Part shown: positions 33,026 to 42,400 of the stretch, piece by piece
How positions within the stretch are numbered: the first letter of the stretch is position 1
Layout: every line of letters starts with the position of its first letter
From: Burkholderiales bacterium
GTDB lineage: Bacteria; Pseudomonadota; Gammaproteobacteria; Burkholderiales; Burkholderiaceae_E
NCBI GenBank assembly: GCA_020248665.1
Contig: JADCHE010000155.1
Coordinates: forward strand, 1 to 43,337
Direction: 5' to 3'
Length of the DNA: 43,337 nucleotides
Notes under the pieces: model-generated
Seen by the model: the letters and a program-made list of their open reading frames with translations, nothing else
The model's database searches: none
Told to the model about the DNA's origin: nothing
Translations under genes and position numbers: made by a program

Positions 33026-33676
33026 ATGAAGTCTCTCGTCGCATTCGCCACCATGGCCGCCTGCGCGCTCGCGCCGGCCGCCGCGCACGCCCGGTCCCCG
33101 CAGGACGCGGGCACCTGGTACCTCGGCATGACGGTCGGCTCGGCCAACGTCGGCGACACGCCCGACGTCGTCCCGCTCGCCGTCGGCCCCTCGGGCCCCT
33201 TCGTCACCGACGAGCGCGACCCCGGCGTGAAGGCCGTCATCGGCTATCGTCTCCACCGCCACTTTGCGATCGAGGGCGGCTACGCGTGGCTGGGCGAGTA
33301 CCAGTTCAGCAACCAGCCGAACGGCCCCACCGGCGGCGCGCTGACCGCGGACACGCGCGTGATCGGCCTCTTCGTCGACGCGGTCGGCTTGCTGCCGATC
33401 GGCTGGGGCTTCACCGCGCTCGCGAAGGTCGGCGTCGTCGGCTCCGAGGTGCGGACGACCCGCACGGTGACCGGCGGCGTGACGCCGGCCCCCGGCCTGA
33501 CCACCACGTCCTACGCCGACGCGGCCGACCTGAAGATCGGCCTCGGCCTGCAGTACGACCTCGGCGCGCGCGCGTCGATCCGGATCGAGTGGGAGCGGTA
33601 TCCGGACATCGGCACCGCCTCGACCGGCATGGTCGACCTCGACGTCTATTCGGTCGGGGTGATGCTGCGGTTCTGA
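33026..33676 (+). CDS. Outer-membrane beta-barrel protein (OmpA-like/OmpW-like fold)
   Basis: 216 residues with GGAG upstream. MKSLVAFATMAACALAPAAA is a signal peptide, cleaved after AHA. The mature chain of about 193 residues shows alternating strands (GTWYLGMTVGSANVGD, VKAVIGYRLHRHFAIEGGYA, FTALAKVGVVGSEVR, LKIGLGLQYDLGARASIRIE) and ends with VGVMLRF; the terminal Phe is the sorting signal for BAM insertion. This is an eight-stranded barrel of the small OmpA-like type with no periplasmic domain. Its role is not known. Confidence 0.8.
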   Translation: MKSLVAFATMAACALAPAAAHARSPQDAGTWYLGMTVGSANVGDTPDVVPLAVGPSGPFVTDERDPGVKAVIGYRLHRHFAIEGGYAWLGEYQFSNQPNGPTGGALTADTRVIGLFVDAVGLLPIGWGFTALAKVGVVGSEVRTTRTVTGGVTPAPGLTTTSYADAADLKIGLGLQYDLGARASIRIEWERYPDIGTASTGMVDLDVYSVGVMLRF

Positions 33677-33846
33677 GCGCGGTCTCGGCGCCCGCCCGGC
33701 GGCACCGTCTCCAGCCAGGTCGCGAGCTCGCGATGCGATCACCGGGGACTGGGCGAACACCCGACGATGACCGATGACGCGGCGAGGCCGGCGCGCGACG
33801 CCGTCGCGGTCGCGTTCGACGGGATCGGCCTCGCGCGGCTCGTGTT

Positions 33847-34145
33847 CTAGGACGACGCGCGCCCGTCCGCGTGCAGCTCGAGGATGTCCGCGATCGCGCG
33901 GTTGAGCGGCGCGGGCACGCCCGTCTCGCGGCCCAGCGCGACGACCGCGTCGTCGGTGTCCCAGAGCTTCACGCACAGCGGCACCAGGTCCACGACGACG
34001 ATCCCGGCGGGATCGTCGGTCGCGTTCATCCGCGGCACGTGCATCGGCTCCGGGCCCTCGATGCGCAAGCCGTCCCCGCGCATCGCGCGCAGGTGCGCGC
34101 CGCGCGCCACGAAGTGGACGTCCGCGCCGCCGCGCGCGAGCCGCC
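33847..34145 (-). pseudogene. Ketopantoate reductase (PanE/ApbA) remnant with internal deletion
   Basis: Read on the minus strand, ALRRLARGGADVHFVARGAH, LRAMRGDGLRIEGPEPMHVP and DLVPLCVKLWDTDDAVV match the first third of ketopantoate reductases, then the frame passes directly to LGRETGVPAPLNRAIADILE and LHADGRASS, which match the very C-terminus. About 190 residues between them are missing, and the start with the GxGxxG loop is absent because the 5' side is cut by the neighbouring NADH dehydrogenase gene. The frame is intact across the deletion, suggesting a clean or recent event. It cannot encode a working enzyme. Confidence 0.75.
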
Positions 34146-35510
34146 TCAGTGCAGCTTCACCCGCGGCCCGGTGCTGCGCGTCAGCGCGCGCGACGCCGAG
34201 CCGAGCGAGGTCTTCCACCAGCCGTGCAGCGCGACCTGGTGCATCGTGTAGAGCGAGCGGTACATCGCCTTCGCGAACAGCCCCTCGACCCACAGGTTGC
34301 CGCCGACCAGCGCGCCCATCAGGTTGCCGACCGTCGAGTACTCGCCGAGCGACACCAGCGAGCCGAAGTCGCGGTAGCGCCAGGGCTTCAACGGCTTGCC
34401 GTCGAGCCGTCGGCGCAGCTGCGCGACGAGGTGCGAGGCCTGCTGGTGCGCGGCCTGCGCACGAGGCGGGACGGTGACGCCCTCGCGGCCCAGCCACGGC
34501 GCGGCCGCGCAGTCGCCGATCGCGAACACCGCAGGGTCGAGCGTCGTCTGAAGCGTCGGGCCGACGACGAGCTGGTTCAGGCGGGTGGTCTCGAGCCCGT
34601 CGAGCTTCGCGAGGAACGCCGGCGCCTTCACGCCCGCGGCCCACACCACGAGCTCGGCCGGCAGCAGCGTACCCCCGTCGAGCACGACGCCCTCGGCATT
34701 CACCGCGGTCACGCGCGCGCCGGTGTGCACGCGCACGCCGAGCCCGGCGAGCAGCTCGTGCGCGGAGCCGGCGATCCGCTCGGGCAGCGCCGGCAGGATC
34801 CGCGGGCCGGCCTCGATCAGGTGGATGCGGATGTCGCGCTCGGGATCGATGCGTTCGAGGTTGTACGACACCAGCGTGCGCGTCGCCTTGTGCAGCTCGG
34901 CGGCGAGCTCCACGCCGGTCGCGCCCGCACCGATGATCGCCACCTGCAGCTGGCGCGGCGACAGCGGTGCATCCTGCATGTGCGCGCGCAGGCATGCGTT
35001 GACGAGCCGGCGGTGGAAGCGCTGCGCCTGCGCCGGCGTCTCGAGCGCGATCGCGTGCTCGGCGACGCCGGGCGTGCCGAAGTCGTTGGTCTGGCTGCCG
35101 ACCGCGACCACCAGCGTGTCGTACTCGCGCTCGTAGGGCTGCGTGACCGGCGCGCCGTCGTCGTCGAGCACCGGCGAGACGAGCACGCGCCGCCGCGCGC
35201 GGTCGAGCCCGACCATCTCGCCGACGCGGTAGCGGAAGCCGTGCCAGTGCGACTGCGCGAGGTAGTCGGTCGCGTGCACGTGCAGGTCGATGCTGCCCGC
35301 CGCGATCTCGTGCAGGTGCGGCTTCCAGAAGTGCGAGCGCGACTTCTCGATCAGCGTCACGTGCGCGCGGCCGCTGCGCCCGAGCGTATCGCCGAGCCGC
35401 GTCGCGAGCTCGAGCCCGCCGGCGCCGCCGCCGACGACGACGATCCGGTGCGCCCCGGTCCGTGCGGAGGCGGCCACGGGGGGTACGAAGGAACTCGTCG
35501 GATCGGCCAT
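34146..35510 (-). CDS. Type II NADH dehydrogenase-like FAD oxidoreductase
   Basis: 454 residues from an ATG at 35510. Two dinucleotide folds are clear: FAD site RIVVVGGGAGGLELATRLGD near residue 22 and NADH site QVAIIGAGATGVELAAELHK near residue 187, followed by LIEAGPRILPALPE. FAIGDCAAAP near residue 322 is the second FAD contact. The C-terminus (NLMGALVGGNLWVEGLFAKA ... HQVALHGWW) is a membrane-anchoring region as in NDH-2, which passes electrons from NADH to quinone without pumping protons. TACAGT (35568-35563, minus strand) is a likely -10. The stop is directly followed by the PanE remnant. Confidence 0.88.
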   Translation of the reverse strand: MADPTSSFVPPVAASARTGAHRIVVVGGGAGGLELATRLGDTLGRSGRAHVTLIEKSRSHFWKPHLHEIAAGSIDLHVHATDYLAQSHWHGFRYRVGEMVGLDRARRRVLVSPVLDDDGAPVTQPYEREYDTLVVAVGSQTNDFGTPGVAEHAIALETPAQAQRFHRRLVNACLRAHMQDAPLSPRQLQVAIIGAGATGVELAAELHKATRTLVSYNLERIDPERDIRIHLIEAGPRILPALPERIAGSAHELLAGLGVRVHTGARVTAVNAEGVVLDGGTLLPAELVVWAAGVKAPAFLAKLDGLETTRLNQLVVGPTLQTTLDPAVFAIGDCAAAPWLGREGVTVPPRAQAAHQQASHLVAQLRRRLDGKPLKPWRYRDFGSLVSLGEYSTVGNLMGALVGGNLWVEGLFAKAMYRSLYTMHQVALHGWWKTSLGSASRALTRSTGPRVKLH

Positions 35511-35589
35511 GGGGGCCCTCGGAGCGCGCCGTCGTGCCGCGGATGCGGGCCGGCCAGCCCGGACTGTAGCGCGAGGTGGACGTCCGGTG

Positions 35590-35609
35590 GTGTCCGCGGC
35601 CGCGGACAC
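35590..35609. promoter_or_regulatory. Perfect 20-bp palindrome upstream of the NDH-2-like gene
   Basis: GTGTCCGCGG is followed at once by CCGCGGACAC. It lies 21 bases upstream of the likely -10 of the NADH dehydrogenase gene and 12 bases after the GDT1-family stop. It might be an operator or a terminator; the lack of a T-run favours the former. Confidence 0.4.
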
Positions 35610-35620
35610 GCCCGATGCAG

Positions 35621-36181
35621 TCAGCCGGTGACCACCGCCGCGATCGCGAGCGCGACGAAGATCGCCGCGGCGGTCGCGTGGATCGCGCGGACCGGCAACC
35701 GGTGCGCGATCCGGTCGCCGAGCAGCACCGCCGGCACGTTCGCGACCATCATCCCGAGGGTCGTGCCGAGCACCACCGGCAGGAACGCGTCGAAGCGCGC
35801 GGCCATCGCGACGGTCGCGATCTGCGTCTTGTCGCCCATCTCGGCGAGGAAGAACGCGAGCGTCGTCGCGCCGAACACGCCGAGGCGACCCGCGGACGGC
35901 TGGGCGTCGTCGTCGAGCTTGTCCGGAATCAGCATCCAGACAGCCATCGCGACGAACGAGGCCGCGAGGATCCAGCGCAGCGTCGTCGGCGCGACCAGGG
36001 TGGCGACCCAGGCGCCGACCGCGCTCGCCATCGCGTGGTTCACCGCGGTCGCGACGAGGATGCCCCAGCAGATCGGCCACGGCCGCTTGTAGCGGGCCGC
36101 GAGCATGAACGACAGCAGCTGGGTCTTGTCGCCGATCTCGGCGAGCGCGACGAGACCGGTGGAGACGAGGAAGGCTTCCAT
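35621..36181 (-). CDS. GDT1/TMEM165 (UPF0016) family cation transporter
   Basis: 186 residues from an ATG at 36181. Two inverted repeats each carry the family signature E-x-G-D-K-T: VALAEIGDKTQLLSF near residue 15 and FFLAEMGDKTQIATV near residue 108. Six hydrophobic helices are present. Bacterial members such as MneA export manganese from the cytoplasm. A minus-strand TATACT at 36321 and a structured leader of about 130 bases precede it (see 36182-36321). The start in a longer frame at 36298 lies in that leader and is rejected. Confidence 0.9.
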   Translation of the reverse strand: MEAFLVSTGLVALAEIGDKTQLLSFMLAARYKRPWPICWGILVATAVNHAMASAVGAWVATLVAPTTLRWILAASFVAMAVWMLIPDKLDDDAQPSAGRLGVFGATTLAFFLAEMGDKTQIATVAMAARFDAFLPVVLGTTLGMMVANVPAVLLGDRIAHRLPVRAIHATAAAIFVALAIAAVVTG

Positions 36182-36321
36182 GGGGCGGGCGAGGGCGGGA
36201 TCGGGCGGCGGCTCGGCCACCCCGGCACCGGGTGCGCCACGGTCCCGATGCGCGAGTCGTCCGCCGGCGGACCGGCCCCGGACGACGCGGGCGGCCACTT
36301 CCCGGAGGCGGCCGGAGTATA
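36182..36321 (-). promoter_or_regulatory. Promoter and structured leader of the GDT1-family gene
   Basis: TATACT (36321-36316, minus strand) is a strong -10. Downstream the leader holds GGGAAGTGGC (36303-36294), eight of ten identical to the GGGGAGUAGC box of the manganese-sensing yybP-ykoY riboswitch, then an eight-pair stem (36279-36286 with 36256-36263). The second conserved riboswitch half (AGCAAGACC-like) is only weakly matched by CATCGGGACC. The promoter is well supported; the riboswitch reading is tentative. Confidence 0.35.
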
Positions 36322-36349
36322 GCAGCGGGACCCGCGCGCTCCGGCCGCG

Positions 36350-37183
36350 TCACGGCGCGCGCGGGCGACCGGTCGACGCCGCGCCGTCCGCGGCGAGTGC
36401 GCGCCCGGGCAGCCGGTACGACAGCAACCCGAACCACTCGTAGAACGCGATCGCATTCGCCTCGGCCGCGTCGCCGTTCGGCAGCCACCGGCGCGGGCCG
36501 GACGTGTCAGCGCTGCGGAACGTGTGGGGCGCGGGCAGCACCTTCAGGCCCGCCGCCTCGAGTCCGGGCCGCAGCCGCGGCATGTTGTGCGCGTGCGTGC
36601 TGGCGATCACCGACGCCACCCCGTCGGCCGCGAGCGTCCACGCGATCGCCTGGCCGATGCCCGCGTGGCCGACCCCGCCCGACACGTCGAGCCAGCGCAC
36701 CGTGGCGCCCCCGTCGTCCTCGATCACGCGGCGCATCAGTTCGGCGCTCGTCGCATCCATGCCGGGGTCCGACCAGCCGTGGATCAGCACCGGCAGGCCG
36801 GCCTGCTTCGCGAGCCGCGCGGCAGCCACCGCACGCTCGAGCGAGCGGGTCACGAGCCGCTCGGCGCGCGGCTCGAACAGGCCGTCGCGGCGCGCGCCGG
36901 CGGCGACGACGACGACCGCGCGCGGCGGGTCGGGCCCGTCGAGCGCCGCGCGCAGCGTCTGCGCGTCGAGCGGCCGCTGCCCGGACTCGAGCGCGCCGAA
37001 CATCGCGTCGGCGAGCGCCCAGGTCGCGCTCAGCCACGCGGCGACGAGCCCGATGCCCGCGAGCGCGCGGCCCGCGCGGGGCCGGCGCAGCGTCAGCAGC
37101 ACGCCGACCGTGATCAACAGGATCGGCGAGGCGGGGGGCAGCAGCAGGGCCTTCGCGGCCTCGCGCAGTTCGAGCCAGTCCAC
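36350..37183 (-). CDS. YdcF-family (DUF218) membrane protein
   Basis: 277 residues from a GTG at 37183 (VDWLELREAAKALLLPPASP); a TTG at residue 3 is an alternative. Two N-terminal hydrophobic segments (about 15-32 and 38-58) anchor it in the inner membrane. The DUF218 domain follows: RAVVVVAAGARRDG near residue 100, RSLERAVAAARLAKQAGLPV near residue 125, a TSAELMRRVIEDDG helix, and SVIASTHAHNMPRLRPGLEA near residue 200, then a C-terminal ANAIAFYEWFGLLSYRL. ElyC/YdcF proteins act in envelope precursor metabolism, but the reaction is not known. Confidence 0.8.
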   Translation of the reverse strand: MDWLELREAAKALLLPPASPILLITVGVLLTLRRPRAGRALAGIGLVAAWLSATWALADAMFGALESGQRPLDAQTLRAALDGPDPPRAVVVVAAGARRDGLFEPRAERLVTRSLERAVAAARLAKQAGLPVLIHGWSDPGMDATSAELMRRVIEDDGGATVRWLDVSGGVGHAGIGQAIAWTLAADGVASVIASTHAHNMPRLRPGLEAAGLKVLPAPHTFRSADTSGPRRWLPNGDAAEANAIAFYEWFGLLSYRLPGRALAADGAASTGRPRAP

Positions 37184-37304
37184 CGCGGCAGTGTCGTCGT
37201 TCTCGGTGCCGGACGTCGAGGGCCGCGGCGAGCCTGAACACCGGCCTGCGCGCGACGTCCGCGTGGTTGCGGGTGTTCCGGCGAGCACGGCGTCGAGAAC
37301 CTCG

Positions 37305-37412
37305 GCCAATTCCCGGGATCGCCGGGCGGCGATATCGGGTTCGAGCGGCCGCCGTTCAGCGCAGAGGTCTGTCCGTCGGTCAATTCCCGCGATCGCCGGA
37401 CAGCGACGTCGG
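37305..37412 (+). repeat. Two 34-bp direct repeats upstream of tpsB
   Basis: Copies at 37305-37338 and 37379-37412 agree at 28 of 34 positions and share the AATTCCCG(G/C)GATCGCCGG core, with a 74-base period (seven helical turns). They fill most of the 243-base gap before the TpsB start. The second copy ends 14 bases before that ATG, so a regulator bound here would block or bend the promoter. Confidence 0.55.
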
Positions 37413-37426
37413 CCAGTCTTCGGGTC

Positions 37427-39169
37427 ATGAGGCATCATCCCGGGACCCCGTCGAGCCGAGCGCGGGGACGCATCGTCGCAGCGGTTTGGGCCACCTGCCT
37501 GGCCCAGTTCGCCCTGCTCGCGGCGCCCGGCGCATGGGCGCAGAACGTGCCGGATGCCGGGACCCTCCTGCGCCAGCAGCCCCAGCCGCCGCCCGCCCCC
37601 AGGCCCCCGCCTGCGAAGCCGGCCCCCGACAGGCCAGCGGCCGCCCCTCCGGCCGCCTCCGAGGCGACGGTCCAGCTGAAGGGCTTGCGCATCACCGGCA
37701 ACGCGCTGATCCCGGAATCCGAACTCCAGGCACAGCTGGAGGATCTCGTCGGCAAGGCGCTGCGCTTCGACGAGCTGCTCGACATCCGGCAGCGCCTGAC
37801 CGCGTACTACGCGATGAAGGGCTATGTCGCGCGGGTCTTCCTGCCACCGCAGGAGATCCAGGACGGCGTCCTCGAGGTGCGCATCGTGGAGGGGATCCGC
37901 GGCGACATCAACGTGCAGACCAGGGCCGCCCGCGTCGACGCCGAGCGCGTGCGTCGGTTCCTGGAGGCGCGCGTCCCGGCGGGCGCACCGCTCGACATGA
38001 ATGCCGTGGGCGAGGCGCTCAACATCCTGAACGACCAGCCGGGCGTACAGGTGAGCTCCGCGCTGGCGACCGGCAGCACCGAAAGCGCGGTCGACATCAA
38101 CGTGACGGCGGACGACAGGGCGCTCGCCAGGTTCGACCTCGCGGTGAACAACCACGGTGGCCGCTCGACCGGTACCGGCCAGGCGACCGCCAGCGTGACC
38201 CTCGCCAACCCGATGGGGCTCTTCGACCAGGCCTCGGCGCTCGTGAACCTGGCCGAAGGCTCGACCTTCGGCCGCGCGGACTACAGCCTCGCGCTGGGCG
38301 ACCGCGGCCTGCGCCTGGGCGTGACCGGATCGGCCTTGGACTATCGCGTCGTGCAGTCGAGCTTCGCGGCTCTGCAGGCGCGCGGCACGGCGTACTCCGC
38401 AGGGCTGCGGGCGCTCTACCCGGTCCTTCGCCGCGACGACCTGTCGGTCGCGATGGACGGCGGGGTCGACACGAAGCGGCTCCAGGACTCGACGGTGAAC
38501 GGCGAGACGGGCGATCGCCGCGTGGACGTGGCCACCGTCGGCTTGAGCGGCTACTCCGTCTGGTTCCGGGCCGGCGGCCTGACCGGGGTTACGTTCGGCG
38601 TCGCCTTCGCCGGCGGTTCGGTCGACCAGCGCAACGGCGCCGCGCTCGACGCGGACCTCGCCACCCGCCGCACCCAGGGGAGCTACCGCAAGGTGTCCTA
38701 CGACCTGGGCGTGGTGCACACCCTCGCGCCGGACTGGAGCCTGGTCGGGACCCTCCGGGGGCAGCAGGCGGACAGCAACCTCGATTCGTCGGAGCGTCTC
38801 GCGCTGGGCGGCCCGAACGCGGTGCGCGCGTATCCGCTGGGCGAGGCGACGGGCGACGAGGGCTGGATACTCAAGGCCGACCTCAGGCGCCGACTGGGCG
38901 ATGCCTGGCGCGCCGGGGTCCTCTTCGACGTGGGCGGCATCACGCGGGACCACACGGTTCCGCCGGCCGGGGCCGCCACCCCGAACCGCTACACGCTGGC
39001 GGCGACGGGCCTGCTCGTGGAGTGGCAGCCCCGCGCGAACGTCTCGCTGAACTTCACGATCGCGATTCCGGTCGGGGCCAACCCTGGCAAGAGCGCGGAC
39101 GGCAGCAACATCGACGGCAGCCGCAGCGGCGCGGCCCGTGCCTGGCTCGGCCTCGTCGCGAGGTTCTAG
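37427..39169 (+). CDS. Two-partner secretion pore protein TpsB (ShlB/FhaC/HecB family)
   Basis: 580 residues. Signal peptide residues 1-38 (cleavage after AWAQ), then a Pro-rich linker about 50-78. The POTRA_2 and ShlB-type POTRA domains span about residues 80-230: VQLKGLRITGNALIPESELQ, LTAYYAMKGYVARVFLPPQ and QDGVLEVRIVEG. A 16-stranded barrel of about 350 residues follows. The loop-6 motif normally V-R-G-Y/F is VRAY (LGGPNAVRAYPLGEATGDEG). The last residue is Phe (LGLVARF), the BAM sorting signal. It exports the TpsA encoded downstream across the outer membrane. Confidence 0.92.
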   Translation: MRHHPGTPSSRARGRIVAAVWATCLAQFALLAAPGAWAQNVPDAGTLLRQQPQPPPAPRPPPAKPAPDRPAAAPPAASEATVQLKGLRITGNALIPESELQAQLEDLVGKALRFDELLDIRQRLTAYYAMKGYVARVFLPPQEIQDGVLEVRIVEGIRGDINVQTRAARVDAERVRRFLEARVPAGAPLDMNAVGEALNILNDQPGVQVSSALATGSTESAVDINVTADDRALARFDLAVNNHGGRSTGTGQATASVTLANPMGLFDQASALVNLAEGSTFGRADYSLALGDRGLRLGVTGSALDYRVVQSSFAALQARGTAYSAGLRALYPVLRRDDLSVAMDGGVDTKRLQDSTVNGETGDRRVDVATVGLSGYSVWFRAGGLTGVTFGVAFAGGSVDQRNGAALDADLATRRTQGSYRKVSYDLGVVHTLAPDWSLVGTLRGQQADSNLDSSERLALGGPNAVRAYPLGEATGDEGWILKADLRRRLGDAWRAGVLFDVGGITRDHTVPPAGAATPNRYTLAATGLLVEWQPRANVSLNFTIAIPVGANPGKSADGSNIDGSRSGAARAWLGLVARF

Positions 39170-39463
39170 CAGGCCCCCCGACCGTCAAGGCGCGCAAATG
39201 GACGGCTTTTCCCCCGCTTCTTCGGCTCTGGCTCGCGGCCACACTCCGGCCGAGGCGCAGATCGTGACCGGTGCCGCCCCCGCGCGTGAAGGAGTTCCTG
39301 TGGCTCGCGGTCGGCGTCGGGTACGGTGTCGGTGCTCCTCTTCCCATCCCTGCGCGCCGCACATGATCCTCGCGCCCATCGGTCTTCGCGATCCCCGCAG
39401 CGACGCCGGCGGGGCCCGGCCTCGTCCTGGCGGTGCGTGCCCGGATCCTCGGCGGGGCGCCCG

Positions 39464-42400
39464 ATGAATCGCATCTGCAGGCACGTCTGGAGGCCCGCGC
39501 GGCGCGGCTGGATGGCGGCCCCCGAGACCGCGAAGGCCCGCGGCCAGGGCAGGCGTGTCGCCCGGCTCGGCGCGCTGGCGCTCGCGCTGGCCGGCGCCTT
39601 CGGGGCGCAGGCCGCACCCCCTGGCGCCACGCTGCCCACCGGCGCTCAGGTGATCGCCGGCCAGGCCGCGGTCTCCACCGCCGGCACGACCACGACCATC
39701 CAGCAGGCGAGCGACCGGGCGATCCTGAACTGGCACAGCTTCAGCATCGGCTCGGGCGCTGCGGTGAATTTCGTCCAGCCGGGCGCGGGCGCCGTGGCGC
39801 TGAACCGCGTGGTGGGCAACGACCCCTCGGAGATCCACGGGCGGCTCACGGCGAACGGCCAGGTGTTCCTGATCAATCCGTCCGGGGTGCTGTTCGGGCC
39901 GGGCTCGCGGGTGGATGTCGGCGGTCTCGTGGCGAGCACCATGAACATCCGCAACGAGGACTTCCTGGACGGCCGGTATCGCTTCAGCCGCGACGGGTCC
40001 ACCGGGGCGGTCGTCAACCGGGGCGAGGTCCAGGCGAAGTACGCCGCCCTGCTCGGGCCCCGGGTGCTCAACGAAGGCGTGATCAGCGCGCCGATGGGCA
40101 GCATCGCCCTGGCCGCCGGCGAGGCGGTGACGCTGGGCATCACCGGGCACTCCAGGCTCGGCGTGCAGGTGGACAGGGCCACCATCGACACCCTGGTCGA
40201 GAACCGCCACCTGGTGAAGGCCGACGGGGGCACGGTGCTGCTGTCGGCGCAGTCCGCCCACGCGCTGCTCGGGCGGGTGGTCAACTCCGGCGCCGTCGAG
40301 GCCAACGGCATCAGCACCGAGGGCGGCGTCGTGCGCCTGCTCGCCAGCTCCTCGGTTCAGCACAGCGGCGTGATCCGCGTGGATGCCGGTACGCACGGCA
40401 AGGGCGGCAGCGCCATCCTGCTGGCCGACCTGTCCAATCCCGCCAGCCGGACCGAGGTGAGCGGCGCCATTTCCGCCCGCGGCGGCGCGCAATCGGGCGA
40501 CGGCGGCTTCATCGACACCTCGGCGGCGAAGGTGCAGCTCGCCGAAACGCTCTCGGTGAGCACCACCGCGGCCCAGGGGCGCACGGGCACCTGGCTCATC
40601 GACCCCACCGACTACGTCATCGCCGCCAGCGGCGGAGACATCACCGGTGCGGCGCTGTCCGCGCAGCTGGCGTCCAGCAACATCACCATCCAGACCCCGG
40701 CGGGCGGGAGCGGCAATGGCGACATCTTCGTCAACGACGCCATCAGCTGGGGCGCCAACACCACCCTCACCCTGTCCGCGCACCGCGACATCAGCCTGGG
40801 TGCCGACATCACCAAGAACGCCGGTGCCGGCGATGCCGGACTCGTCCTGCGGGCGGGGGGCAGCATCACCAATACCGGCACCCGCAGCATCGGTGCCACG
40901 TCGGGCAGGCTGCACGTCAAGCTGAACAGCGACGCCGACAACAGCGGCGGCGGCGCGATCGCCCTGTCGAACCTCTCCATCAACACCAACGGCGGCAACC
41001 TGTCGATGGGCGGCGGCAACCTCGCCAGCCAGCAGGCCATCAACCCCTCCTACAGCCAAGCCGATCACGACGACGCCAGCGTCGCCCTGCTCGATACCGC
41101 CAAGGGGATGTCCGGCAGAGTGACCGGCATCTCGCTGGCAGGCGGCACGTACGACAGCGGGGCCGGCAGCCTCACCCTGCGCGGCAGGGGGGTGAATGCC
41201 TCGTCCAGCACGCGTGGCGTATCCATCGCCGCCAACACGACCGTGAGGAGCACCAGCGGCAGCGTCACCGTTGTCGGCATCGGCGGCAATGGAACCAGCA
41301 GCAACCATGGCGTTCGTGTCGACGGCGCCAATGCGCTCATCACCTCCGCCAATGGCACGGTCACCGTGAATGGAACCGGCGGGAATTCGAGCGGCGGATT
41401 CAATTACGGCGTCTATCTCTTCAACGGTGGGCGGATCACCAGCACCGGCAACGCCCCCGTGGTGGTCACCGGGACCGGCGGCACCGGGACCGGCAACAAC
41501 ATCGGGATCTTGGCGAACACGGCCGGTTCCGGGATTTCCTCCGTCAACGGTGCGGTCACCGTGAACGGCACCGCCGGGAACGGGACGGGGTCCAATAATG
41601 TAGGCACCTACGTCACTGCCGGCGCGGCGATCACCGGCACCGGCAGTGCTCCCCTGACCATCACCGGCAGAGGGGGAAATGGGGCGAGTGGCAATTACGG
41701 GGTCGTCGTGTTCGGTTCCACGGTCGCCTCCGCCGACGGAGCAGTCACGGTCAACGGCACCGGGGGCAGTGCCACGGGCACTTCGAACGCCGGTGTCTAT
41801 CTTCTCTCGAGCGGGCAGATCAGCAGCACCGGCAACGCCCCCGTGACCGTCACCGGCACCGGGGGCAATGGCACGAGCGGCAACCATGGCGTTCTCCTGG
41901 AGACGAACTCGAGCATTTCTTCCGGCGGCGGTTCCGTTCGGCTCAACGGCACCCGTGGAGCGGGCACCAGTTTCGGCCTCACCACGAACGGCACCAACAC
42001 GCTCGGCCAGACGGGCCAGTCGGGAAACATCGCGCTGTCGACCGACAGCTGGGGCACTGCCCCCACCAACATCCGGACCACGGGCCAGGTGATCCTGGCG
42101 CCCCTGAGCACCACCGCCACGGTCGGACTCAACGGCGGCGCGGGCAGCGTCGCCATCCCCAACAGCTGGATCGCTGCGATCAACGGCAGCACCCCGTCCA
42201 GACTGGTGTTGGGCAACCCCGCTGGCAGCGCAACGGGCATGGTGTCGATCGGCGGTGGCTGGAACCTGACCAGCGCTGCCGCCGTCGGTGCCCTGGTGGC
42301 GGGCAGCGCTGTCCCGCTGGAGGTCCATGGCGGCAGCATCACTGTCGGCGGCATCACCGCCGGATCCAAGCCCCTGCTGCTGCGGGCGAACACCGGCAAC

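Noticed and set aside
33767-33850. 27-codon frame starting MTDDAARPARDAV
   Set aside because: No ribosome site, no recognisable feature, and it ends at the edge of the PanE relic. Too short to support.
37191-37426. Possible small minus-strand or plus-strand gene upstream of tpsB
   Set aside because: Frames here translate to Arg/Pro/Ala-rich low-complexity sequence; the region is better explained by the two direct repeats.
39170-39463. 109-codon plus-strand frame in the tpsB-tpsA gap
   Set aside because: Low-complexity, overlaps the end of tpsB and the start of tpsA, and lacks a ribosome site. I see no gene in this gap.
39185-42328. Minus-strand open frame of over 1000 codons opposite tpsA
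   Set aside because: It mirrors the Gly/Thr/Asn repeats of TpsA; no start context or domain. The plus-strand frame has ESPR, TPS, MBG and YDG domains.
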